DNA from: Paenibacillus sp. FSL R5-0345
Lineage (GTDB): Bacteria > Bacillota > Bacilli > Paenibacillales > Paenibacillaceae
Direction: 5' to 3'
NCBI RefSeq assembly: GCF_000758585.1
Contig: NZ_CP009281.1
Span: 4,712,001 to 4,776,000 of the forward strand
Length of the DNA: 64,000 bases
Made by a program: the position numbers and the translations under genes. Each line of letters opens with the position of its first letter. The first letter of the stretch is position 1. The notes below the pieces were generated by a model. That model was not told the origin of the DNA, searched no databases, and worked only from the letters and a program-made list of their open reading frames with translations. This document shows, one piece after another, positions 7,949 to 16,078 of the stretch.

Positions 7949-8590
7949 CTACTCTTGTTTGCGTGGTACTACTGAAATGCGCTGAATCGGTACATTCAAG
8001 CCTTTCTCAATAGCCTGCTCTATGAGTCCACGGACAACCTTGTTCTCTGCCCCTTTGGCAACTACCAGCACACCACGGACCTGAGGCTTAATCCGCTTCG
8101 TCACAATAGGTGTCTCATCGCCCGATTGCGAATAAGTTACGATTTCGCCATCCCTTGTATATTGTGTCGTGTGACGTTTACCACCACTGGCATCCGTCTC
8201 TTCACTAAGTTGCTGGGAGTCGTTCATATTGCGCACCACAACAATTTCTTCTGTTGACTCCACGGTAACCATGATATCGACTGTACCGACACCGACGATT
8301 TTCTCCAAAATCTCCTTCATTCGATTCTCCATCGCCAGTTCAATGCTGTCGAACGAATTGGATGTTGTTGGATCACTCTGAACCAGTGCCGTTTGGGAGG
8401 ACTGATTCAGCGGCGGCTCACGCCCTGTATTCTCGTTATCAATCTTCTTCACATTGACGAAGGAATTAAACAGCATTATCGCTGCGCCCAGCAGGCCTAA
8501 GATGATTAGCCAGCGAAAAGTATGGCTTCTCTTCGGACTGCCAGCCCCGCCCCCAGCCCATTGCTCCAGCTTTTTCAGCCAATTGCCCAC
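7949..8590 (-). CDS. spoIIIAG: Stage III sporulation protein AG
   Basis: 213 residues, starting at GTG (8590) behind GGAGGGATAGGC. One membrane helix (about 26-44, FRWLIILGLLGAAIMLFNSF) and an extracytoplasmic ring-building domain (about 85-213) containing MKEILEKIVGVGTVDIMVTVEST and RGVLVVAKGAENKVVRGLIEQAIEKGL. Homologous to secretion-system ring proteins; in B. subtilis SpoIIIAG assembles a large ring in the mother-cell membrane facing the forespore. Located between AF and AH in canonical order. Expression would be under sigma-E in the mother cell, inferred from family, not seen here. Confidence 0.94.
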   Translation of the reverse strand: MGNWLKKLEQWAGGGAGSPKRSHTFRWLIILGLLGAAIMLFNSFVNVKKIDNENTGREPPLNQSSQTALVQSDPTTSNSFDSIELAMENRMKEILEKIVGVGTVDIMVTVESTEEIVVVRNMNDSQQLSEETDASGGKRHTTQYTRDGEIVTYSQSGDETPIVTKRIKPQVRGVLVVAKGAENKVVRGLIEQAIEKGLNVPIQRISVVPRKQE

Positions 8591-8630
8591 GCCTATCCCT
8601 CCTAAAATTGTTAGTTTAGAAGCTGCAGAC

Positions 8631-9392
8631 TCATAACTTGACGTTATTCACAATGCCGCCATCCACTTGGATTACTTTGGGATCCAAATCCCATTTTTGT
8701 TCCAATAGCTTTACGATGGATTCCGTTTCACTTGAAGTTTTGTTATCTTCTGATACATTTCCGTTTACTGCTTTCGGTTCATCTGCTGATGTTGATCCAT
8801 TCTCTGGATTCGCACCGATTTTCACTTCAACAGGCTCTACTGGAGCGATTGCAATTGGTGGAGCAGCCGCTGCGCTGGAAGTTTCGGAAGCCCCTATGGG
8901 ATTACCTGCCGCCGGGGACATTGAGACCTTCACTGCGGAGATAACAGGAATATCCTCGTTACCAGAACCGCCGGATTTCGCCATACCGAGCGTTACAGCG
9001 ACGTTAACCCCACGTTTGCCGGTCTCGCTGATAATTTGCTCCCTCATTTGTTCAGCAACCTCTTCTGCCGCCAGCTTTAGGCTCTGATCCTGACGCCCCT
9101 GCGCAAGCTTTTGCCCATCAGCCAGAATCTTTTCCAAAGAAGGATCTCCGCTTCCCCCTCCTGTGAACAAGCCTCCCTCTTTCTCCTGCCGCCCCATGGC
9201 TATACTCAGCTCGGCTATTGCGTCACCTTTAAGGAGAGAAACGATTGGGCTAAGCATGGTAAGTAGGATCAGGAGGCTCAGCACCAGCCTCGCATAACGC
9301 TCCATAGATTTACTCGGAAGGAGCAACTCAACGAACGATGCTAACAATACGACAAGAATGATCTCCCGCAGCCATCCTCCTAACCAGCTCAT
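8631..9392 (-). CDS. spoIIIAF: Stage III sporulation protein AF
   Basis: 253 residues. Two N-terminal membrane helices (about 8-26 and 34-52: EIILVVLLASFVELLLPS, YARLVLSLLILLTMLSPIVSLL) followed by a soluble domain with AEEVAEQMREQIISETGKRG and a C-terminal SIVKLLEQKWDLDPKVIQVDGG. This is the SpoIIIAF layout. It is longer than B. subtilis AF (206 aa) because of a Pro/Ala/Ser-rich insertion around 150-215. RBS AAGGAGG. A 65-bp tandem repeat fills the unusual 160-base gap to spoIIIAE upstream. Confidence 0.93.
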   Translation of the reverse strand: MSWLGGWLREIILVVLLASFVELLLPSKSMERYARLVLSLLILLTMLSPIVSLLKGDAIAELSIAMGRQEKEGGLFTGGGSGDPSLEKILADGQKLAQGRQDQSLKLAAEEVAEQMREQIISETGKRGVNVAVTLGMAKSGGSGNEDIPVISAVKVSMSPAAGNPIGASETSSAAAAPPIAIAPVEPVEVKIGANPENGSTSADEPKAVNGNVSEDNKTSSETESIVKLLEQKWDLDPKVIQVDGGIVNNVKL

Positions 9393-9405
9393 CTTTTCCT
9401 CCTTA

Positions 9406-9552
9406 AAGTTTTGTCAGCATAGCCTTCAGTGAAATTACTTCGTACAAAACTCACTTCGAAAGCACCCGCTAAGTTTTGTCAGCATAACCTTCAGTGAAAT
9501 CACTTCGTACAAAACTCTCTTCGAAAGCACCCGCTAAGTTTTGTCAGCATAG
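9406..9552. repeat. 65-bp tandem repeat, 2.3 copies, in the spoIIIA operon
   Basis: Units begin AAGTTTTGTCAGCATA at 9406, 9471 and 9536; the first two are 65 bases long and differ at only a few positions, the third is partial and runs into the spoIIIAE stop region. Within each unit AGTTTTGT is complementary to ACAAAACT about 40 bases later, so the RNA can form a hairpin, and the arms of neighbouring units can pair interchangeably. A degraded relative may be present at 7914-7946 (CTTCGGAAGCACTCACTTC). Nothing here encodes protein. Confidence 0.9.
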
Positions 9553-10794
9553 TCACCTCATCATGACAGTTAAATTGCCTGCGGTTAGCATGATCGTGAC
9601 GGCCATAAAAAACATTAACGATACGGCTGCCAAAGCTGCGAATACGTACACCATGCTTTTTCCGATCGTCTGTAAGCAGACTACAATCGGCGTCTCTCCT
9701 AATGGCTGCATTACAGCAGCAGCAACATTGTAGATCAGAGCAAGCACCAGGATTTTGATCGCTGGAAAAGAACATAAGAACAAAATGATAATGACACCGG
9801 ATAACCCAATGGCGTTCTTCACTAGAAGTGAAGCGGAGATCACTGTGTCTGTGGCATCCGCGAACATTTTTCCGATGACCGGGACAAAGTTGCCTGTGAT
9901 ATATTTAGCGGCCCGAATCGTAACACCATCTGTCACTGAGCTCGTAATTCCCCTGACTGAAATCACACCGAGGAACACAGTGAGCAGTACGCCTAGCAAT
10001 CCAGCCCCGATATTTCTTAGCAGATTCGCCAATTGAGTCAGCTTGTATTTCTCCGACAATGCACTTACGAGATGCAGCACAGCAGAGAAGAATAATAGTG
10101 GAAAGACAATGGTGTGAATCAGAGTCCCTACGGTATGAATCATAAAAACAATCAGTGGATGTGTGACCGAGACGGTAACGATGTTCCCCATGGAAGCCAG
10201 CAAAGCGAACAACAGCGGAATCATGGCCATCATAAAATCAATCATCCGGTCGATAGCATCCTTCGCATAACCGATAGCAACATTGAAGCTGTTCACGGCA
10301 ATCACTAGCACCACCATATAACAGAGCGTATAAGCCACCTTGCTGACCGTTTTTCGCTCAAAAGCGGTTTGCAGCGTCTCCAGTATCATGCTGAGCACAC
10401 TGACCATGACAATCGTGACCAGCAGCCTCCCGTTGTACAGCACCTCATGCCACATAAAGCCAAGAAGTCCTGATAACACACTCTGCAAGCTGAGTCCCTT
10501 ATCCCCCGGAAGCAGCATGTCCATAAGCGAAGGTGTTGCCCCGTCTGGAAAAAAACCTCCGTAATCCTTCATCAGTTGATCCCAGTACGACTCCACCTTA
10601 TCCGTTGGCAAATTGCTCACCTGACCCTTGACCCACTGGTCTACTGGGGAGGAATTCCCTGATCCAGGTGCTGGAGTTGCTGGAGAAGCTATGGCCACCT
10701 GAGCTGTACCTGCAAACCATAGAATGAAGAGAAAGGGGAGCAGCAGCAGTATTATTTTTAATTTTGGAGGACGAAAAACACTGCGCTCTTGCAT
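9553..10794 (-). CDS. spoIIIAE: Stage III sporulation protein AE
   Basis: 413 residues. Signal-like N-terminal hydrophobic segment (about 12-35), an extracytoplasmic stretch to about 105, then roughly eight membrane helices. Conserved blocks include LSMILETLQTAFERKTVSK, IPLLFALLASMG and GITSSVTDGVTIRAAKYITGNFVPVIGKM. It is the polytopic component of the SpoIIIA channel, resembling export-gate proteins. RBS GGAGGAG. Size matches the family (about 400 aa). Followed by the 65-bp repeat. Confidence 0.95.
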   Translation of the reverse strand: MQERSVFRPPKLKIILLLLPFLFILWFAGTAQVAIASPATPAPGSGNSSPVDQWVKGQVSNLPTDKVESYWDQLMKDYGGFFPDGATPSLMDMLLPGDKGLSLQSVLSGLLGFMWHEVLYNGRLLVTIVMVSVLSMILETLQTAFERKTVSKVAYTLCYMVVLVIAVNSFNVAIGYAKDAIDRMIDFMMAMIPLLFALLASMGNIVTVSVTHPLIVFMIHTVGTLIHTIVFPLLFFSAVLHLVSALSEKYKLTQLANLLRNIGAGLLGVLLTVFLGVISVRGITSSVTDGVTIRAAKYITGNFVPVIGKMFADATDTVISASLLVKNAIGLSGVIIILFLCSFPAIKILVLALIYNVAAAVMQPLGETPIVVCLQTIGKSMVYVFAALAAVSLMFFMAVTIMLTAGNLTVMMR

Positions 10795-10836
10795 AACTTC
10801 TCCTCCCTAATCGTTGCTTGGCTTAATTCAATCGCT

Positions 10837-11226
10837 TTAAGCAGGTAGCAGCTTCATGACCGTTTCAATAATGATGCTGATAATAGGTACAGCTAGTACC
10901 ATAATCAGGACTTTTCCGGCGAGTTCTATTTTGGAAGCAATTGATTCCTGCCCTGCATCGCGCACGATCTGTGCTCCAAATTCAGCGATATAAGAAATCC
11001 CTATGATTTTGAACACGGTCTTTAAATAGATCATTTCCATCCCCGATGACTCTGCCACCCGCTCCAGTGTGGACAGAATCATTCCAATCTTGCCGATTAG
11101 AAACAGAAAGATCAGAATCCCAGTGGCAGTAGCGAGAAGGAAGGCGAACATCGGTTTTTGTTCCTTCAGTACGAGAATCAATATGGTCGATATCAGCCCT
11201 ATTCCAACAACTTGAATGATCTCCAT
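10837..11226 (-). CDS. spoIIIAD: Stage III sporulation protein AD
   Basis: 129 residues with four hydrophobic helices and the central signature YLKTVFKIIGISYIAEFGAQIVRDAGQESIASKIELAGKV (seen in pieces), diagnostic of SpoIIIAC/AD family proteins, which resemble FliQ-type export components. RBS AGGCGT. Seven bases separate it from spoIIIAC, 42 from spoIIIAE. Confidence 0.96.
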   Translation of the reverse strand: MEIIQVVGIGLISTILILVLKEQKPMFAFLLATATGILIFLFLIGKIGMILSTLERVAESSGMEMIYLKTVFKIIGISYIAEFGAQIVRDAGQESIASKIELAGKVLIMVLAVPIISIIIETVMKLLPA

Positions 11227-11233
11227 AGCACGC

Positions 11234-11437
11234 CTATTGAAAAAGAAAGATCGTTTTTATTTCCTGCAGCAGTCCGTCCAGCATTCGGATAACCATAAAT
11301 AGCACGACGACGAACCCGATCACGGTGACCCAATGTGCGAAATCTTCTTTTCCCATCTGTTTAAGCACCGTGTGTATCATGGCGATAATTATGCCAATGC
11401 CGGCAATTTGAAAAATCGCATTGACTTCAATATTCAT
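11234..11437 (-). CDS. spoIIIAC: Stage III sporulation protein AC
   Basis: 67 residues from MNIEVNAIFQIAGIGIIIAMI; an in-frame GTG three codons earlier is rejected because GAGGTG itself serves as the RBS of the ATG. Two membrane helices (about 8-24, 38-56), with HTVLKQMGKEDFAHWV between them, as in other SpoIIIAC proteins (about 68 aa). Membrane component of the SpoIIIA channel, in standard operon position. Confidence 0.95.
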   Translation of the reverse strand: MNIEVNAIFQIAGIGIIIAMIHTVLKQMGKEDFAHWVTVIGFVVVLFMVIRMLDGLLQEIKTIFLFQ

Positions 11438-11450
11438 TCCTGGCACCTCG

Positions 11451-11969
11451 CTAAAAGATCAAAATGACGATCAATGCTCCAAGCAGCAGACCCAGGCTTT
11501 TACTCAACTTTTCATATTTGCCTTGATCCTCTCTGGCCACCGACTCCTCCTGCTTCAATTGCTGCAATGCTAACGCGATATGAGTGCTCTGGTTCGACCT
11601 ATCGCTTGTGCCGAGAGTACAGCTGAGCTGGCGGAAAATCTCTTTTTCTGTCCCCTTCATTGCGGTAGTCTTCCAATGCGTATCCATAGCCCTCTGGATG
11701 GCATCCTGGGCACTTCGGTCATGGGGTGGGCTCATCTCTTCAGCTGTTTTAACAAACAACGTCTTGAGCGGCTCCTTAGACTGAATCCCAATACGCCGCA
11801 TAGCTTCAGGCAATGGGGTAAAGCCGTACATAATTTCTGTCTCTAGCCGCTGTAGCGCTGCTATTAAACCTCTAATATGTCTTGGCCTGTCTGCATATTG
11901 TCTCGCAAATTGGAGCCCTGCCAGCGTACCTGCCAGCACAATTAGCACGGCACCGAATAGCTTAAGCAT
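11451..11969 (-). CDS. spoIIIAB: Stage III sporulation protein AB
   Basis: 172 residues from the ATG reading MLKLFGAVLIVLAGTLAGLQFARQY; GGCGGTG is six bases upstream, while the GTG three codons before would lack an RBS. N-terminal membrane helix (about 4-20), soluble GspF-like helical domain (LIAALQRLETEIMYGFTPLPEAM), and a C-terminal helix (YEKLSKSLGLLLGALIVILIF). The start lies inside the end of spoIIIAA (8-base overlap), implying coupled translation. Confidence 0.94.
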   Translation of the reverse strand: MLKLFGAVLIVLAGTLAGLQFARQYADRPRHIRGLIAALQRLETEIMYGFTPLPEAMRRIGIQSKEPLKTLFVKTAEEMSPPHDRSAQDAIQRAMDTHWKTTAMKGTEKEIFRQLSCTLGTSDRSNQSTHIALALQQLKQEESVAREDQGKYEKLSKSLGLLLGALIVILIF

Positions 11970-12963
11970 GTAAATCACCGCCTAATCGATCCCCGGGAGA
12001 GATAAGCAGCAATCCGCGTTTCTGCCCATCCAGAATACGAAAGGTGAGCCCCGCTTCTGAACGATGCAGAATGACGTATCTCTCGAACATCTTTTGTTCC
12101 AATAGACCCCCTAGTCCCGGTCTACGAGCCAGTTCTATTACCTCTTTGCCGTGAGCCGAAGCAACGACTGATATTCCAGCATGCAGCGCTTCGGTTACCG
12201 CATCGGCGTCTTCAGGACGACCAATCTCATCCGCGATCAATACATCCGGTGACAATGACCGAATCATCATCATCATGCCTTCTGCTTTGGGACAACCATC
12301 GAGAATATCTGTACGCGGACCGACATCAAAGGCGGGAATTCCGCGTCTGCTTCCGGCAATCTCAGAACGTTCATCGACAATCCCCACCTTCAAACCGGGT
12401 CTTCCGCCTTCACGCTTCCCCAAATCTCCTAAAGAGATTTGTCTTGCGATATCGCGAAGAAGTGTTGTCTTACCGTGCTGTGGGGGCGAGAGAATCAAAG
12501 TGTGCATCATTCGCTGCCTCCCCTTGTCCAGCAGATAAGGGAGCACCTTATCCGCGATACCGGGAACCTCACGGGCTATGCGGACATTGAAGCTTGTAAT
12601 GTCTCTTAGGTGCTCAACACCCCCACCACTCAACACCGTCCGACCAGCAAGTCCTATTCGATGGCCGCCCGGAATCGTAATAAATCCCTTTCTCAGCTCT
12701 TCTTCCATCGTATATAGTGAATGGTTGCTGATCAGATCTAGCAGTCTATGACTGTCCTCCCGATCCGGCCTATAGGCTTCTTCCGGTCTTTGTGTTAAGC
12801 TGCCATTTGCTCTAAGAAAGTGATATTTACCTGAATAGTTAATCTCCAGCGGACGACCTTCACGGACCCGAATCTCTTCCACCATTCCAAGTAGCGGAAG
12901 GGGAAGGCACTTTAACAGTGCTCTTACTTTTTCAGGAAACAATTGCAGCCAATCATCTACCAT
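11962..12963 (-). CDS. spoIIIAA: Stage III sporulation protein AA, ATPase
   Basis: 333 residues from MVDDWLQLFPEKVRALL; GGGGG eight bases before this ATG selects it over an upstream TTG. Secretion-type ATPase: P-loop SPPQHGKTTLLRDIARQ (the first Gly of the consensus is Ser), Walker B-like PDVLIADEIGRPEDADAV and the family motif VGIVDERSEIAGSRRGIPAFDVGPRTDI, seen piecewise. It is the cytoplasmic motor of the mother-cell channel and first gene of the operon. No sigma-E promoter could be assigned with confidence in the 80 bases upstream. Confidence 0.96.
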   Translation of the reverse strand: MVDDWLQLFPEKVRALLKCLPLPLLGMVEEIRVREGRPLEINYSGKYHFLRANGSLTQRPEEAYRPDREDSHRLLDLISNHSLYTMEEELRKGFITIPGGHRIGLAGRTVLSGGGVEHLRDITSFNVRIAREVPGIADKVLPYLLDKGRQRMMHTLILSPPQHGKTTLLRDIARQISLGDLGKREGGRPGLKVGIVDERSEIAGSRRGIPAFDVGPRTDILDGCPKAEGMMMMIRSLSPDVLIADEIGRPEDADAVTEALHAGISVVASAHGKEVIELARRPGLGGLLEQKMFERYVILHRSEAGLTFRILDGQKRGLLLISPGDRLGGDLHA

Positions 12964-13045
12964 ACAAAGTACCCCCAAGTTGTCCTCTATCTAATTGCTT
13001 TATTCCATATTTATGCTTGTACGCGCTCAATATGCCTATCATCTA

Positions 13046-13309
13046 TCATTTTTTTAGAATCCCGATTAAGAGAAAGGCTACACCGCAGCCCACCCAGCCC
13101 AGTTTGCTCCAGGACAACTGCTGAGCCATTCCTGTAAGTCCGATCGCTGTCGTCAATATCAAGATCGTTGGTCCTACCAAAGCCAGTCCAGAATTGACTG
13201 CGAGTGCCTTATCTACTTGATTCAATCGCAGCATAATTAGCGCAGCTATAATCTCCGCACTACCTGAGAACATTCGAAGAATTGCCATCCAACTTACATA
13301 CTTGTCCAA
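13046..13309 (-). CDS. yqhV: YqhV family (DUF2619) membrane protein
   Basis: 87 residues, three hydrophobic segments (about 15-28, 36-58, 68-84), beginning MDKYVSWMAILRMFSGSAEIIAALIMLRLN. It matches YqhV, which lies immediately upstream of spoIIIAA in B. subtilis; the position is the same here. Function unknown, possibly sporulation-related by linkage. 82 bases separate its stop from spoIIIAA, so co-transcription is possible. Confidence 0.85.
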   Translation of the reverse strand: MDKYVSWMAILRMFSGSAEIIAALIMLRLNQVDKALAVNSGLALVGPTILILTTAIGLTGMAQQLSWSKLGWVGCGVAFLLIGILKK

Positions 13310-13530
13310 TCCACTCCACTCCTAACTTTTACAAATTCAAACCAAATGATATCGAGGGCTTGTTTGTCTTTCTCTTATCCATGGATATGCGATAATTACT
13401 CACTTTAGACAAGGAGAAATGACAGATTTGCAAGTCCCGCTGTGAAAGAGTTCATAGTACGCCCCTATATAAATAAATATAATCAGTACGATAAAATTAT
13501 TTTTTACGAACACTTCCATCTGTGGTATCC

Positions 13531-13559
13531 TTGTTAATTGGAAATATAGTGGGTTTATA
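13531..13559 (+). promoter_or_regulatory. Putative sigma-A promoter of yitT
   Basis: TTGTTA (13531-13536), 17-base spacer, TTTATA (13554-13559). A transcript starting near 13566 would include the RBS and ATG at 13612 but not the more upstream in-frame start. The whole 13310-13611 gap between divergent yqhV and yitT contains no other gene. Confidence 0.45.
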
Positions 13560-13611
13560 TTTTCAAAAAGAGCAGACTATAAAGACATTAGAAAAAGAGG
13601 GGATTTGTGTC

Positions 13612-14478
13612 ATGCAAGTTCGAAGTTACGGGTTATCGCCATCTATGCGTACCGTAGTCAGACCACTTAAGGAAGTAGCTATTATTATTTTTTCAGCCTT
13701 TTTAATTGCAAGCGGGATGCGATTGTTTCTAATTCCTCATCAGCTTTTGAGCGGTGGGGTAGCAGGGGTTGCCTCGGTCGTCGGTTATTTAACGGATCCG
13801 AAGTACATCTCCAAGCTTTATTTTGTAATAAACCTTCCTTTAATTGTCTGGGGATTTATTGCAGTGGGAAAAAAATACATCTTACTAAGCTTGCTTTCTG
13901 TCGTGGCTACAACCTGGTTCATAACCATTATTCCTGAGGTGCAGTTGACCAAAGACCCCATTCTGGCAAGTATTTTCGGCGGGGTAATTATTGCTGGCGG
14001 TGTTGGTTTTTCTCTCCGTACAGGGGGCTCTTCCGGGGGATTTGATATATTAGGCTCGATTATTTCACGTAAACGGGATATTCCGATGGGGAATATTATG
14101 TTCTTAATGGATGGTATGGTTATTCTGAGCTTAGGCTTCTTTAAAAGCTGGGACTCCGCTTTGTACGCTATGCTCTGTATTTTTGTGAAGAGTAGAGTAG
14201 TCGATATGATCCATATTCGCCATGTGAAACTGACCTGCTTCATCGTTACTAAAGAACGGGAGAAGATGTTAAATCGTCTTAGAGAGTTGCCCCATGGCAT
14301 CACTGTCGTCGATGCAGAAGGTGGATACAGTCATGAAGGAAATACCATGCTTATGACGGTAACGACTCGATATGAGCTTGCTGAGCTGCGAAAGACTATA
14401 ATTAATACGGACCCAAGTGCTTTCGTTAATGTACTAGAAACTGTTGAGATTCAGGGCAGATTCAGACGATTAGGTTAA
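13612..14478 (+). CDS. YitT family membrane protein
   Basis: 288 residues from MQVRSYGLSPSMRTVVRPLKE, preceded by AGAGGGG; thirty upstream in-frame codons are probably untranslated. Five or six membrane helices in the N-terminal part (DUF161/YitT: LIASGMRLFLIPHQLLSGGVAG, GVGFSLRTGGSSGGFDILG) followed by a cytoplasmic DUF2179 domain (about 205-288: PHGITVVDAEGGYSHEGNTML). Bacillales carry several paralogues; substrate unknown. Single gene, ending in a strong bidirectional terminator. Confidence 0.92.
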   Translation: MQVRSYGLSPSMRTVVRPLKEVAIIIFSAFLIASGMRLFLIPHQLLSGGVAGVASVVGYLTDPKYISKLYFVINLPLIVWGFIAVGKKYILLSLLSVVATTWFITIIPEVQLTKDPILASIFGGVIIAGGVGFSLRTGGSSGGFDILGSIISRKRDIPMGNIMFLMDGMVILSLGFFKSWDSALYAMLCIFVKSRVVDMIHIRHVKLTCFIVTKEREKMLNRLRELPHGITVVDAEGGYSHEGNTMLMTVTTRYELAELRKTIINTDPSAFVNVLETVEIQGRFRRLG

Positions 14479-14505
14479 TTTCAGGGACTTACCTCCCATG
14501 TTGGT

Positions 14506-14560
14506 ATATAAATGAAAAGGAACGCTGCAGATTAAATGCAGCGTTCCTTTTCATTTATAT
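14506..14560. terminator. Bidirectional terminator
   Basis: Near-perfect inverted repeat: ATATAAATGAAAAGGAACGC ... GCGTTCCTTTTCATTTATAT, with the core GAACGCTGCA/TGCAGCGTTC around a GATTAAA loop. It lies between convergent yitT (+) and the truncated binding-protein gene (-) and would terminate both. Confidence 0.88.
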
Positions 14561-14574
14561 AGGTTGCTATTTGT

Positions 14575-15633
14575 TTATTTTTTGCTAGCGGAAATATACC
14601 AGTCGTTCACTTCCTTAGTAATTTCATCACCGCCAGATTTCTTCCAGTTGGCCACCATCGTATCGAATTCTTCGATAGGGGATTGGCCATAAATGATCTT
14701 GGAGTACGTTTGAAGTACCAATTTCTTCAACAGCTCATTTTTGGATTTCATGGTTTCGGTCAGAGGCCCTTGGAAGTAATTCTTCATACGAATATCCTTC
14801 TGCTCCAAGACGATCTTCATGGCTTCAATATTCTCCGGTTTACGAACCGCAGCCGTTGCAATCTCATACGGTGTTTCAGGCGTACCACCGTTTGCCAGTT
14901 TATTCATCGTCTCTGCGTACAATCCCGGCTCACGAGCACCGTCAAAAGTAAGAGAGTAGTAGATCGGTTCAACTAAATGTGTCCGGTCGCCATAGCCTGG
15001 GAATAGATCCGGATATTTCGCTGGGTCCTTAACTACAGTACCATCTGCTTGCTTGGCATAATCATAACCTTCAGCAAAACCATTTTCGAAAATGCCGCCC
15101 TTTTGCGGATTTGCCCAGTTATCGAATAAGAAGTTATAATAACGCAGCAATGCTTCTTGATGCTTCGAATCCTTATTGATCAGCATCCATCCGTTAACAG
15201 ACGGGTTACCACTTTGTGTACCAATTTTGCCATCAGGACCTGCAGGAATAGCATAAGCTTTGTATTTTGCACCAGGTACGTTGTTCAGCAGATCCCCAAA
15301 CGGCCAGTCAGGAAGCCAGTTGCGGCCTACAATTGCACCGGCTTGACCTTTAGTGAATTGTTCGTAACCACCATTTTCATCGACTAGACCTGCATCTTTA
15401 GTGATATAACCTTTTTCCATCCACGTCTTTAGTGTAGAAAGTGCTTGCTTCGCACCTGGATCGATCGAACCGTAGCTCAGCGTACCATCTGCATCTTTGT
15501 TCCATTGTTCTGGCATTGTGCCGAAATCACCGAACAACCAGCTGATGTCAGCAATCCAGTTTAATCTGGGGAATAACATCGCTGGCTCATTTACGTTACC
15601 GGCGGCACATTGTATTCGATTTTTCGCATACAT
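14575..15633 (-). pseudogene. Decapitated sugar-binding protein gene fused to repeat array
   Basis: The frame encodes the C-terminal roughly 335 residues of a family-1 type extracellular solute-binding protein of the Paenibacillus LipO/YtcQ kind (WIADISWLFGDFG, GRNWLPDWPFGDLLN, PSVNGWMLINKDSKHQEALLRYYNF, a Lys-rich C-terminus). Normal proteins are about 540 residues with a lipoprotein signal; here the signal peptide and first lobe are missing. The frame's first residues, MYAKNRIQCAAGNVNEP, are a translation of the 52-bp repeat that starts at 15584. There is no permease neighbour and no RBS. Most likely a dead remnant after deletion at the repeat, although the open frame is intact. Confidence 0.82.
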
Positions 15634-15843
15634 TTGGCTCGTTTACGTTACCGGCGGCACATTGTATTCGATTTTTCGCATACATTTGGCTCGTTTACGT
15701 TACCAGCGGCACATTGTATTCGGTTTTTCGCATACATTTGGCTCGTTTATGTTACCGGCGGCACATTGTATTCGATTTTTCGCATACATTTGGCTCGTTT
15801 ACGTTACCAGCGGCACATTGTATTCGGTTTTTCGCATACATTT
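15584..15843. repeat. 52-bp tandem repeat, exactly 5 copies
   Basis: Units begin GGCTC(A/G)TTTACGTTACC at 15584, 15636, 15688, 15740 and 15792, each 52 bases, nearly identical. Two sub-types alternate (CCGGCGG...TTCGATTTTT versus CCAGCGG...TTCGGTTTTT) in the order 1,1,2,1,2. Each unit contains the hairpin TGTATTCG-loop-CGCATACA. 52 is not a multiple of 3, so all three frames are open in turn, producing artefactual ORFs on both strands. The array abuts the truncated binding-protein gene at one end and a non-repeat tail (GTCCGTAGGCTCGGC...) at the other. Confidence 0.95.
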
Positions 15844-16020
15844 GTCCGTAGGCTCGGCTAAAACATGCATTTCGGAGGATATAACGTCCGCTCGGTTTTT
15901 AGAATCTGACGGATGACTCCTCGTTTATTCCATGTCTCCTGCTTCTTTACGTTCACCCCTCCTTCCTCTTTCTTCGGAGTTATCCACATTTTTTTGTATT
16001 GTATAATTTCCTAAACAATA
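15844..16020. other. Gene-free tail next to the 52-bp array
   Basis: 177 bases with no coding frame of merit between the repeat array and the lysC terminator. It contains GTCCGTAGGCTCGGCTAAAA and a GGAGGATATAACGTCCGCTC stretch that reads like part of the same repeated element, followed by an AT-rich segment. Confidence 0.5.
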
Positions 16021-16066
16021 AAAAAAGATGCTTACAGCCATTTAGCTGTAAGCATCCTTTTTATTT
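16021..16066 (-). terminator. lysC terminator
   Basis: GGATGCTTACAGC/GCTGTAAGCATC stem with a short TAAATG-type loop, followed on the minus strand by TTTTTT. It lies 13 bases after the lysC stop. Confidence 0.9.
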
Positions 16067-16078
16067 ACTTAGCAGCTC

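Noticed and set aside
15497..15916. Plus-strand frames of 139 and 83 residues with repeated HIVFDFSHTFGS-like segments
   Set aside because: They are translations of the 52-bp DNA repeat in shifting frames; no RBS or start context and no family.
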